Assembly (NCBI GenBank): GCA_902488465.1
Contig: CABTWE010000001.1
Location: 1-64,000 of the forward strand
Direction of reading: 5' to 3'
From: an uncultured Tissierellia bacterium
GTDB taxonomy: Bacteria; Bacillota; Clostridia; Tissierellales; Peptoniphilaceae
Length of the DNA: 64,000 bases
Both the position numbers and the translations under genes were made by a program. The notes beneath the pieces are model-generated. The model saw only the letters and a list, made by a program, of their open reading frames with translations. It had not been told where the DNA came from and did no database searches. Shown in pieces: positions 1 to 8,737 of the stretch (within the stretch, counting starts at the first letter, position 1; the number at the start of each line of letters is the position of its first letter).

Positions 1-108
1 GAAATGAATTTCTGCCGAAGCTTCAATTCTTTTCTTCATCGTTCGACTTGCATGTGTTAAGCACGCCGCCAGCGTTCGTCCTGAGCCAGGATCAAACTCT
101 CAAGTGAA
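1..108 (-). rRNA. rrs: 16S ribosomal RNA, 5' end only
   Basis: The reverse complement contains the universal 16S start AGAGTTTGATCCTGGCTCAG (near 81-101), followed by the conserved ACGAACGCTGGCGGCGTGC and ACATGCAAGTCG. The rest of the gene lies outside the window to the left. The mature 5' end is placed near 108 by analogy with other bacteria, so it is good to a few bases. Two strong promoters lie upstream at 250-278 and 356-384. Confidence 0.97.
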
Positions 109-249
109 AGTTCGAGCCAAGCTCTTTATTATTCGCTTTTTATAGTGGTTTTGCTTCCACTTTTGAATTAACTTTGTAGTTAGATTCTTGTCTACTTTTT
201 ACATTATTTCATTATTTAGGTTCTTCGCTCTCTCGAGCTGACAATAGTT

Positions 250-278
250 ATTATATCATATCGATTTAACCTTGTCAA
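250..278 (-). promoter_or_regulatory. rRNA promoter P2 (proximal)
   Basis: On the minus strand, TTGACA (273-278) and TATAAT (250-255) are separated by exactly 17 bases, a perfect sigma-A promoter. The expected start near 243 is followed by a short stem-loop, GCTC-GAGA-GAGC, at 227-238. The 16S gene begins about 135 bases downstream, a usual leader length. Confidence 0.92.
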
Positions 279-355
279 CACTTTTTTAATGTTTTTTTAT
301 AATTTTTTTAAAAACTTTTTTAAGTGTTTTTCGTGCCTCTTGAGGCAACTTTTAT

Positions 356-384
356 ATCTTAGCATAAATAAAAATGGTTGTCAA
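356..384 (-). promoter_or_regulatory. rRNA promoter P1 (distal)
   Basis: On the minus strand, TTGACA (379-384) and TAAGAT (356-361) are 17 bases apart. With P2, about 106 bases downstream, this gives the tandem pair common for rRNA operons. Transcripts would start near 349, directly at a small inverted repeat (TGCCTCTTGAGGCA, 334-347). The P1 -35 box lies only 18 bases from the end of the upstream TPR gene. The remainder of 105-401 is rRNA leader, with no ORF seen. Confidence 0.88.
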
Positions 385-401
385 GTGTTTTTTCTAATAA
401 T

Positions 402-1298
402 TTAAATTATTTCTTTTATTGCCTCAAGTTCATTGTCCACGCCATGTTCTTGTTCATATCTATTTATTTCATTTAGTATTTGTTCATTCTCGCCCATGTT
501 ATAAAGAGCATTTATTTTTAGTTTCGTTCTTTCTTTTGACTCAGGAAGTTTATCAATAATTTCAATAGCTTCTTCATATTTATTGTAACTTAATAAATAT
601 GCTGCTCTCTCCATCTCGGATTTTTCAAAGATGGCTTTATAAGCTATATCAAGTGCTTCTTTTACCTCTTCCCAATCATTACTTGTCTTGTTTGATTCTT
701 CAAGACCCTTTGTGTATAGAAGTCTAGCTCTTAGCGCATCACCTTCTGCTTCATAGCTCTTTGCTAGGTAGTAAATATATTTGCCATCTTTTGTTTTTTC
801 GTAAATATTGCTTAAGTGTTCTCTATATTCATTTATAATTTCATTAGCGTCATCAACTTCATAGTTTTCCAATATAAATCTCTCGTGTATTGACAATAGT
901 TTCAAAACTTCAATACCGGTCTCTTCATCTATCTCAATTTCTTTCACCGCTTTATAAAGTCCTTTTAAATAGACGTAATGAGCAATTGGGTCAATGTCTT
1001 TTTTTTGCTCAATTTGATTAATGACATCTTTTGAACTATTTAAGGTTCTTTCTAGAAATTCTTTTAAGCTTTCAACGTTTTTATCATAAGATATAAGTCC
1101 AATGCCGAAAATTACATCGCTTAATTTTATGCTAATGCTTTCATTTTCTTTATTTTTCTGAATTGAAGGAATATATATAGGAACTACTATGTTTTTATCA
1201 AGAAAACTAAATGCGTTGTCATTTTGTCTAAGTTCAATAAATGCTATGTCATTATAAATTTTCTTAAATTCACCTCTAATTCTATTTGTAGTATTCAT
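402..1298 (-). CDS. TPR-like repeat protein of unknown function
   Basis: This 298-residue soluble protein has no signal peptide or membrane segment. From about residue 100 it is almost entirely amphipathic helix, with repeating pairs such as YIYYLAKSYEAEGDALRARL and SYNKYEEAIEIIDKLPES, the look of tetratricopeptide repeats. Residues 1-95 are different, probably a small alpha/beta domain. TPR proteins act as scaffolds; no partner is evident. Its start overlaps the end of the membrane-protein gene by 17 bases, so the two are probably translated together. It is the last gene before the rRNA promoters, and I see no terminator between them. Specific function: not recognised. Confidence 0.75.
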   Translation of the reverse strand: MNTTNRIRGEFKKIYNDIAFIELRQNDNAFSFLDKNIVVPIYIPSIQKNKENESISIKLSDVIFGIGLISYDKNVESLKEFLERTLNSSKDVINQIEQKKDIDPIAHYVYLKGLYKAVKEIEIDEETGIEVLKLLSIHERFILENYEVDDANEIINEYREHLSNIYEKTKDGKYIYYLAKSYEAEGDALRARLLYTKGLEESNKTSNDWEEVKEALDIAYKAIFEKSEMERAAYLLSYNKYEEAIEIIDKLPESKERTKLKINALYNMGENEQILNEINRYEQEHGVDNELEAIKEII

Positions 1299-1995
1299 TC
1301 ATAAATTTCCTTTTTCTTTTATTGCTATTCACTAAAATATAGTATAGTTTCCCTCTAAATATTAAATAAATCGGTGGGACTACATACATTAAAATTTTTA
1401 ATAGCATATTCATTTCTATAGTTGTTGATGAATACATAGTTCCTACATAAAGCATCATTAAATATGGAATATTTAATACAAGCCACTGAATCCAGTTTTC
1501 TTTCATAAAATCTATTGCTCTTCTAAAAGCGGAAATTCCACCAATGTTTTCTATATATGTCGTCTCAAATATAGGAGATAATATGATATTTTCTACTATA
1601 AATAAAATCAACGATGAATAAAATATAATTTCGTTATTTAAATTTATGAGATTATATATAAAAAGATTGGTTATGAATTTGACCACATATATTATAAAAT
1701 ATGTGTTCATAATATTATAAAAATAGTTTCCAAAATTATATGAAAAGTTCTTATAGGAAATCTTATCTGTAAGAGTTATGTCATTTAGTGCCCTAGCATA
1801 AATACTTTTCTCCAAAATTAAAATTATATATGCAACAAATCCACCAAGCATTGCAAAAAAACTTAAGCTTGAATTTATAAATGAAAATAATAGACTCAAA
1901 ACTATATATGCCGGTATGAAAATCCACCCACCATTCATAATTGTTTTAGTAGTATTTACAAATGCTGTTTTTGCAACTATGATTGTATCTTTCAT
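1282..1995 (-). CDS. Polytopic membrane protein of unknown function
   Basis: This 237-residue protein is very hydrophobic, with about six predicted membrane segments (roughly residues 24-45, 47-63, 95-115, 122-142, 170-188, 195-213) and a short basic tail. The segment GGISAFRRAIDFMKENW resembles the amphipathic loop of uncharacterised DUF975- or glycerophosphoryl-type bacterial membrane proteins, but I cannot assign a family. The stop of argS and this start share one base (TAATG), and the 3' end overlaps the TPR gene. It is therefore the middle gene of a coupled argS-membrane-TPR tail of the operon. Confidence 0.7.
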   Translation of the reverse strand: MKDTIIVAKTAFVNTTKTIMNGGWIFIPAYIVLSLLFSFINSSLSFFAMLGGFVAYIILILEKSIYARALNDITLTDKISYKNFSYNFGNYFYNIMNTYFIIYVVKFITNLFIYNLINLNNEIIFYSSLILFIVENIILSPIFETTYIENIGGISAFRRAIDFMKENWIQWLVLNIPYLMMLYVGTMYSSTTIEMNMLLKILMYVVPPIYLIFRGKLYYILVNSNKRKRKFMNEYYK

Positions 1996-3689
1996 TACAT
2001 CTTCTCCACAGTTTCTATTCCTAAAAGAGATAGCTGAGATTTAATAACAATTTTAACTAAATATGCAATGCCAAGTCTATGTTTTGTAAGTTCGATATTT
2101 TCAGTTATGATTTGATTGTTGTAGTAGTACCTATTGAAATCCTTTACAACATCCATCAATTTTCTAGAAATTAAATACGGTTCATATTTTTCAAACGCGT
2201 CTTTGATAACATTAGGAATTTGATATATTTTTTTGAAGAGTTGAACTTCCTGATCGTTCATAAATTCTTCCTTGATATCAGAGATTTTTGGAGTTTCGCC
2301 TGATTTTTCAATAACGCTGTTGGCTCTTGCGTAAGTGTATTGAACATATGGCCCGGTTTCACCTTCAAATGACAGAGTTTTATCCCAATTAAATACATAA
2401 TCTTTAATTCTTTGATTGTATAATTCTTGGAACTTTATTGCGCCGATACCAACTTTGGAAGCAATTTCTTCTTTGTTTTCAAGTTCAGGATTTCTCTCTT
2501 TTATAATTTCTAAAGTTTTTTCTTCGGCTTTATTTAGAACATCTTCAAGATATAATACTTTACCCTTTCTGGTTGAAAGAGCACCATCTTCTACACTAAC
2601 CATTCCAAACCCTACATGAACACAGTCCTTTGACCATTCATATCCCATCAATTCCAAGGTTTGAAACAATTGCTTAAAGTGAAGATTTTGTTCTGTTGCA
2701 ACAACATAAATATTTTTATAAAAATCATATGTTTTCTTTCTGTATTCAGCTGCAGCAATATCTCTTGTCGCATATGTCGAGGTTCCATTTGATTTTGTAA
2801 TTATTAACGGTGTAAGATTGTATTTTTCTAAATCTATAATTTCACATCCGTCAGATTCTTTTAACAAGTTTTTTTCAGCAAGTTCTTTAACAACCGCTCC
2901 TATTTTGTCTTGGTAGAAAGCTTCGCCATTATAAGAATCAAACTTGATTTTTAATCTGTCATATACCTTATTAAATTCAAATAAACTCAAGTCTCTCATC
3001 CATTTCCAAATTTTTTGGGCTTCTTCATCTTCATCTTCCAACTTTTTAAACCAATAATGAGCCTCTTCACGTTTTTCAGGATTTTCTTCTATTTCTTTAT
3101 TCATCCTTACGTACAATTTCAAGAACTCATCAATAGGGTTTTTTTCAATTTCTTCTTTATTTCCCCATTTTTTATATGCAGCAATAAGCATTCCAAATTG
3201 TGTACCATAGTCACCTAGATGATTTACACCTACAGCTTTAAATCCTAATCTGTTGGCGATTCTATAAATTGCATTTCCGATGAGCGTACTTCTTATATGA
3301 CCGATGTGAAAAGGTTTTGCAATATTTGTAGAGCTATAATCTATGACAACATTTCTATTTTGTCCAATATCACTTTTGCCGAATTCTTCTTTTTCAATTT
3401 CAATTTTTTCTTTAAGCGATTGTAAAAGAGAAGACTTTGAGATGAAGAAATTTAAATATGGTCCAACAGCTTCAACCTTCTCAAAATATGGTTCTATGTC
3501 AAGTTTTGATTTCAATTCTTGAGATATAATTTGTGGTGCTTTTCTTAAAGTTTTTGCAAAAGCAAAGCATGGTAATGCAAAATCTCCAAGTGTAGAATCA
3601 GACGGAATTTCAATAAGTCTATCCAGTTCGGTCTCCGGCAAATTTATCTCTTTTGTTAAAATTTCAATTAATTTATCTTTGTAATTCAT
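1995..3689 (-). CDS. argS: Arginyl-tRNA synthetase
   Basis: This class I synthetase charges tRNA-Arg with arginine in the cytosol. Its 564 residues match the usual family length. The N-terminal additional domain contains ETELDRLIEIPSDSTLGDFA. The HIGH motif appears as AKPFHIGHIRSTLIGNA (about residues 124-140). The GALSTRKGKV stretch stands where KMSKS would be, a degenerate form usual in ArgRS. The C-terminal DALR anticodon-binding domain holds YTYARANSV. A clean AAGGAGG lies before the ATG. It follows mutS2 by 9 bases and is coupled to the membrane protein downstream. Confidence 0.97.
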   Translation of the reverse strand: MNYKDKLIEILTKEINLPETELDRLIEIPSDSTLGDFALPCFAFAKTLRKAPQIISQELKSKLDIEPYFEKVEAVGPYLNFFISKSSLLQSLKEKIEIEKEEFGKSDIGQNRNVVIDYSSTNIAKPFHIGHIRSTLIGNAIYRIANRLGFKAVGVNHLGDYGTQFGMLIAAYKKWGNKEEIEKNPIDEFLKLYVRMNKEIEENPEKREEAHYWFKKLEDEDEEAQKIWKWMRDLSLFEFNKVYDRLKIKFDSYNGEAFYQDKIGAVVKELAEKNLLKESDGCEIIDLEKYNLTPLIITKSNGTSTYATRDIAAAEYRKKTYDFYKNIYVVATEQNLHFKQLFQTLELMGYEWSKDCVHVGFGMVSVEDGALSTRKGKVLYLEDVLNKAEEKTLEIIKERNPELENKEEIASKVGIGAIKFQELYNQRIKDYVFNWDKTLSFEGETGPYVQYTYARANSVIEKSGETPKISDIKEEFMNDQEVQLFKKIYQIPNVIKDAFEKYEPYLISRKLMDVVKDFNRYYYNNQIITENIELTKHRLGIAYLVKIVIKSQLSLLGIETVEKM

Positions 3690-3698
3690 AAATCCTCC

Positions 3699-6047
3699 TT
3701 ATTTCAAATTTACAACTGTAACTCCCGTATCTCCTTCTCCGACTTTTCCAAGTCTGAAACTTTCGACATGAGAATTTTTCTTCAATAAATCTTCTGTCGC
3801 TTTTCTAAGAGTCCCTGTGCCTTTTCCGTGCACTATGGTTATTTCTTTCAATCCAGCAATAAAAGCGTCGTCTATATATTTATCGAGTTTATCATAAAGT
3901 TCTTCTGTGTCAACACCACGCAAATCAATTTCCGGTTTAATATATTTTGATTTTTCAATTCTATATCTCTTTCTTTCAACATTTTTTCTTGTTGCATTTT
4001 CTGTAAGTTCTATATCATTAATATTTGAATTCACTTTCAAAATTCCAACTTGAACTTGTAAGTCTCCATTTTCATTTGGCAAAGTTATAATTTCACCCAC
4101 CTGATCGAGAGAAACAATTCGCACACTTTGACCCGGAATTAATTCATCTTTTTTAACTTTTTTAACTCTTTTTGTAGTTTTATTCTCGGATAATTTATTA
4201 ATATTTTCTCTTAATTTATCCCTTGTCTCCTGTATCTGTCTTGCACTCGACTTATCAATATTATTTATAATTCTGTTTGCATCTTTTATAATCTCTTCAT
4301 AATCTGCTTTTGCCTTGTCATAAATATCTTTTGACTCTCTTCTGGCTTTTTCATAGAGCCTGTCAGCTTTTTCCTTTTCTTTATTATAATAGTCATCTGC
4401 TCTTTTTCTAATCTTTTCTGCATCACTAAGCAAAGCTTCATGTTCTTCTTTATAATCTGAAATTTTCTCACGTGTAGCTTCAATCTCTTCAAGAACTGAT
4501 TCAAATTGTAATGTTGTATCATCTACAAAAGATCTCGCTTTATTAATATATAATTCGTCAAGCCCAAGTTTTTTTGAAATTTCAAAAGCATTGCTTTTTC
4601 CCGGTATTCCAAGAACCAATTTGTAAGTCGGTCTCAAAGATTCAATATTAAATTGCATGCTGCCGTTTAAAACATGTGGCGTGTTTAGAGCATAAACTTT
4701 TAATTCTGCATAGTGCGTTGAGGCTATAAGCTTTATTTTGTTTTCTTTTAAAATGTCAATTATACTCATTGCAAGAGCAGCACCTTCAGTCGGGTCCGTG
4801 CCGGCTCCCAATTCGTCAAACAGATATAGGGCTTCATCAGGATTTTGTTTGAGTATATCAACTATATTGATCATGTGCGAAGAAAATGTAGAGAGCGATT
4901 GCTCAATCGATTGCTCGTCTCCAATATCTGTAAATATTTCTTTAAAAATTGGCACCGTAGAACTATCGTCCGCCGGTATCATGCACCCTGATTGAGCAAG
5001 AAGCGAAATGATTCCAACAGTTTTTATTATAACTGTTTTACCACCTGTATTAGGTCCCGTAATGATTAAAGCCTTGGTATCTGAATCAATATCCACATTT
5101 GTTTTAACAACTTTTTCGCTATCAATTAAAGGATGGAAAACATTTTTTAAGTTAATAATAAAATTATTGTTAAATACCGGCTTTGAATAGCCGTTTTCCT
5201 TACCAAATTTCGCCTTTGCGAAAATAAAATCAAGCTCTGCCAATATTTCAATATTATATTTTAAAACTTCCGACTCTGCTCCTACTTTTTTTGACAAATC
5301 TTTTATTATTCGAAGCTTTTCCTCATTTATTTGATTTTCAACAACTCTTATTTCATTATTCAAATTTACAATTTTTTGAGGCTCTATAAAATAAGTTCCA
5401 CCACTTCCGGAAACATCATGCACAATACCTTTTACAAAATTTTTATATTCCTTTTTTACAGGTATAACATATCTTCCATCTCTTACTGTGATAATTGCAT
5501 CTTGTAAATATTTCGAATTTGATGTGGATGTGACAAATTCTTTTAACTTAACATTAATATCATCATTCAAAGATGTTTTCTTTCTAATAAGTGATTTTAG
5601 TTTTTTCGAAGCATTGTCAGATAAAGTTTCTCTATCATAAATTGCTTGATCAAGCTCTTTAAATAGTGCATCATTAGTGTATAAAATCTCAATCATTTCT
5701 GTTATTGAGTTATTATAATCTAAATCTTTATAAAATCTTTTTATTTCTCCTGAGAGCTCAATTAAGTTTTTACAATCATACAACGTGGAAATAGAAAGCA
5801 TTCCACCAATCATCGCTTTATGAATTTCACCTCGTATGTCTTCTAAAGTTGAAAATTCAGGATATCCGCATTCACTGCCAACATCAAGTGCATCGCTTAG
5901 TTTTTTATGATCATCTTTGATTTTTAAAATCGAAGTCGAAGGCTCTAAATTAAGAATTCGCTCTTTTCCTATTTTCGAACCTGCAAATTCTTTCATTAAA
6001 TTTAAAACTTTATCAAACTCCAAAATCTTTAAAGTTTTCTCTCTCAT
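3699..6047 (-). CDS. mutS2: MutS2 endonuclease / ribosome-rescue ATPase
   Basis: The 782 residues have the MutS2 architecture: a MutS-like core without mismatch-recognition domain I, Walker A TGPNTGGKT near residue 330, and ABC-type STFSSHM and YLFDELGAGTDP motifs. A long charged coiled coil follows (about 510-640). A C-terminal Smr domain has DLRGVD and VHGKGTGTL. MutS2 proteins suppress homologous recombination in some bacteria, and in Bacillus they split collided ribosomes. The start overlaps the U32 peptidase stop by 4 bases (ATGA). The zapA-U32-mutS2 order is typical of Firmicutes downstream of pheST. Confidence 0.96.
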   Translation of the reverse strand: MREKTLKILEFDKVLNLMKEFAGSKIGKERILNLEPSTSILKIKDDHKKLSDALDVGSECGYPEFSTLEDIRGEIHKAMIGGMLSISTLYDCKNLIELSGEIKRFYKDLDYNNSITEMIEILYTNDALFKELDQAIYDRETLSDNASKKLKSLIRKKTSLNDDINVKLKEFVTSTSNSKYLQDAIITVRDGRYVIPVKKEYKNFVKGIVHDVSGSGGTYFIEPQKIVNLNNEIRVVENQINEEKLRIIKDLSKKVGAESEVLKYNIEILAELDFIFAKAKFGKENGYSKPVFNNNFIINLKNVFHPLIDSEKVVKTNVDIDSDTKALIITGPNTGGKTVIIKTVGIISLLAQSGCMIPADDSSTVPIFKEIFTDIGDEQSIEQSLSTFSSHMINIVDILKQNPDEALYLFDELGAGTDPTEGAALAMSIIDILKENKIKLIASTHYAELKVYALNTPHVLNGSMQFNIESLRPTYKLVLGIPGKSNAFEISKKLGLDELYINKARSFVDDTTLQFESVLEEIEATREKISDYKEEHEALLSDAEKIRKRADDYYNKEKEKADRLYEKARRESKDIYDKAKADYEEIIKDANRIINNIDKSSARQIQETRDKLRENINKLSENKTTKRVKKVKKDELIPGQSVRIVSLDQVGEIITLPNENGDLQVQVGILKVNSNINDIELTENATRKNVERKRYRIEKSKYIKPEIDLRGVDTEELYDKLDKYIDDAFIAGLKEITIVHGKGTGTLRKATEDLLKKNSHVESFRLGKVGEGDTGVTVVNLK

Positions 6048-8272
6048 CTTGCAACCCCTCTGTTGTAGTGTCCTGTAGTGTATGAAAAATCCACATCTTT
6101 AATAGAACCATTAAGAAAATCTATTATTTGATTGTAATTTTCATCATAAGTAATTTCTATTATATCAGCATCTATCCTATCCATAGTTCTAGCCATAAAC
6201 ATTGGTTTGCTGTTATATATATAATATTTTCCCCGAATATATTTGACTGGAAACATTTCGTTCTTTGCGTCTTCGAGCTTAACCGTACCGCCTTTATCAA
6301 TTGCATCTATAACATCATTGCCTATTGTTTTTGTAATCATTGAAACAGTATTTGTATAATATGGCAACCTTAACATCGTTTCATTAAATGCAGTTCCAAT
6401 TTCTCCAATCGTCATCTCTCTAGATGGAATAAACTCTTTAACTCCATGTGTTTTATAGAAGTCTACGGCATATACATTTGAAACATTAAGAGAACTTCCA
6501 ACAACAATTTCACATTCTAAATCCATTAAAGCAAAATTATTTACCACTACTTTTTTTACCGACAATTGTTTTATTAAATCTTTTATTTCTAAAACTTCTT
6601 CCATGGTAAGAATTGACGGGGTGACAAGACATGGTTCAAAATTTCTCTCCCTATATAAATTAAAAAGTTTTTCTAAATTTGTATTATCATAATCTAATCT
6701 TATTTCAAAAACATCTTTTAAAACACATTCCGAGACAACTGAATCTACTAAAAGAGAAATTTTAGGCTCTCTTTTTTTGTTCTTCTTAAAATATCTTTTA
6801 TCACCTTTAAAAACAAATTCCGCCTTGCTATCTTCTAGAATCTTCTCAATTCCTTCTCTTCTCATATCGTTTAAAATCGATTTAGGAACAAATATATCTC
6901 TATCTCCGAAAAATTCAAATTTATCAAGATAAAAAAAAGTATCTCCGATTCTATCTAATTGTTTTTTAATTATATCTCTACTGTCGGAGCACGAATTTGA
7001 CTTTTCTACAATGAAATTCGATAAAACCTCTACATTTCTATTCTGATAAGCTATTTTCAGTTTTAGCGGTTCTCCAATTTTTGAGTGCAAATACATATCG
7101 ATAGGAAGTTTTGTTTTCTCAGATATATTTTTATTTTTATCATAAATCTTTGACGAATAATTTCTATACACATTTTCTCCAATCAATAGAGATTTATTAA
7201 TCTCCAATATTGAGCCTTCTTTAAAGAAACGTGTTATTTTTTCGCCGTCAGACTTTCCGCTTTTATCAATAAATGTAATCCCATCGTCATTGTATAGAGG
7301 ACTATCTAATTTTATATATGACTTATTGTTTTTCGAATCTATAACCTTACCAACAAGTGAACCAATATGTTTTGGAGAAACAGAATTAATCATGGATTGT
7401 TTATCCTCTTCCAATATAAATCCTTTTGTAAAACCTCTACTAAAAGCGTCGGCAAGTTCTTTTTCTTGAGAATCTGTAGTCATTTCGTCATGAAGCTTTT
7501 TATAATAAAAACTTGTAACTGTTGCTACATATTCTTTATTTTTCATTCGTCCTTCAATCTTAAGACTGTCAACATGTTGTGCAATTGCTTTAATATAATG
7601 TGAGGTATTTAAATCTTTCATTGACAGATAAAATCCGTTTTTACCAACCGGCTTATTGTCAACAATCAAATTGTATCGTTTTCTACACGGTTGTGCACAA
7701 TCACCTCGATTTGCAGACCTCTCTCCTATTGTAGAACTAAAATAGCATTCGCCCGAATAACAAACACATAGTGCGCCATGAACAAATGCCTCAATATCAA
7801 CTTTCAAATCTTTTTTTATAAGTGCAATCTCATCGATTGACATTTCTCTTGAAACAACAACTCTATCAAATCCATAAGTTTTAAGATTCTTGACAGCATA
7901 AAAATTATCCGCCGTCATCTGTGTAGATGCATGTAGTTCAACACCTTTAGAATATTTTCTTAAGACAGAAAAAAGTCCGATATCCTGAACAATTATACCG
8001 TCCGGATTGCACGAAAAAATTTCAGGCAAACTAGAGATCAAATCCTCAATCTCCTCATTAAAAAGCATTGTGTTTAAAGCTAAATAAACTTTTTTGCCAA
8101 TCAAATGAGCATATGAAGTGATCTCTCTCAATTCGCCAATCTCTAAATTTTTTGCATTTTTTCTAGCACTATATAATTTTAAACCGGTATATACAGCATC
8201 GGCCCCACTGTTTATCGCAGCGTAAAATTCTTCTATACCGCCTGCAGGACTTAAAATTTCTGTCTTAATCAA
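6044..8272 (-). CDS. Peptidase U32 family protein, long form
   Basis: The N-terminal half is a U32 domain beginning ILSPAGGIEEFYAAINSGAD. It carries the signature EAFVHGALCVCYSGECYFSS near residues 161-180 and then NRGDCAQPCR, whose cysteines in related proteins (RlhA, TrhP) help hold an Fe-S cluster. Despite the name, characterised long relatives hydroxylate RNA (23S C2501, tRNA U34) using prephenate. The 742-residue length and extra C-terminal domains fit that collagenase-like group. RNA hydroxylase is therefore the better guess than protease, though the substrate cannot be told from sequence. It lies between zapA and mutS2 in the phe operon. Confidence 0.88.
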   Translation of the reverse strand: MIKTEILSPAGGIEEFYAAINSGADAVYTGLKLYSARKNAKNLEIGELREITSYAHLIGKKVYLALNTMLFNEEIEDLISSLPEIFSCNPDGIIVQDIGLFSVLRKYSKGVELHASTQMTADNFYAVKNLKTYGFDRVVVSREMSIDEIALIKKDLKVDIEAFVHGALCVCYSGECYFSSTIGERSANRGDCAQPCRKRYNLIVDNKPVGKNGFYLSMKDLNTSHYIKAIAQHVDSLKIEGRMKNKEYVATVTSFYYKKLHDEMTTDSQEKELADAFSRGFTKGFILEEDKQSMINSVSPKHIGSLVGKVIDSKNNKSYIKLDSPLYNDDGITFIDKSGKSDGEKITRFFKEGSILEINKSLLIGENVYRNYSSKIYDKNKNISEKTKLPIDMYLHSKIGEPLKLKIAYQNRNVEVLSNFIVEKSNSCSDSRDIIKKQLDRIGDTFFYLDKFEFFGDRDIFVPKSILNDMRREGIEKILEDSKAEFVFKGDKRYFKKNKKREPKISLLVDSVVSECVLKDVFEIRLDYDNTNLEKLFNLYRERNFEPCLVTPSILTMEEVLEIKDLIKQLSVKKVVVNNFALMDLECEIVVGSSLNVSNVYAVDFYKTHGVKEFIPSREMTIGEIGTAFNETMLRLPYYTNTVSMITKTIGNDVIDAIDKGGTVKLEDAKNEMFPVKYIRGKYYIYNSKPMFMARTMDRIDADIIEITYDENYNQIIDFLNGSIKDVDFSYTTGHYNRGVAR

Positions 8273-8278
8273 TATTCA

Positions 8279-8728
8279 TCATCTTTCTTTTTCAGCATTC
8301 CCCTTGTTGTTAGTTTTCAAATCCTCATTAGAGTTTACATCATAAGTTTTTTCAAGGGAAAGTCTCAATTTAACAATCTCATTATCTTTTCGTCTAACAT
8401 CGTCTTCGAGTTTATTGTTTTTCTTTGAAAGTTCGTTAACAGCCAATTCAGCCTTCTTTAATCTTTCATGAAGTTCTTTATAGCTTTTTGAAAGCTGCTC
8501 ATTTTCAGTTAGTGCATGAGACTTTGCTTTTTGCTCTGATACATAATCATCTGCAACGTTCATAAGACAAAGTGCACATGCATCAGCATAGTCCAATCGT
8601 TGATTTTTTAAAACCAATTCTCTTATTTTGCCGTTAACATAACCACATAAGTGGTCTATATACCTTTCGTCATACTCACTATTTACAGTGTATTTTCTAC
8701 CATAGATTTCAACCTTGGTCTTTCTCAA
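8279..8728 (-). CDS. zapA: Cell division protein ZapA
   Basis: ZapA binds and bundles FtsZ filaments at the division ring. The N-terminal ZapA domain (about residues 1-75) includes KVEIYGRKYTVNSEYDERYI and DYADACALCLMNVADDY. A long coiled coil follows (80-135) and a polar tail ends the 149-residue protein. The start codon is TTG, with AGGGTGA a few bases upstream; no ATG exists near this point. It lies 10 bases after pheT, its usual neighbour in Firmicutes. Confidence 0.92.
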   Translation of the reverse strand: MRKTKVEIYGRKYTVNSEYDERYIDHLCGYVNGKIRELVLKNQRLDYADACALCLMNVADDYVSEQKAKSHALTENEQLSKSYKELHERLKKAELAVNELSKKNNKLEDDVRRKDNEIVKLRLSLEKTYDVNSNEDLKTNNKGNAEKER

Positions 8729-8737
8729 ACTATCACC

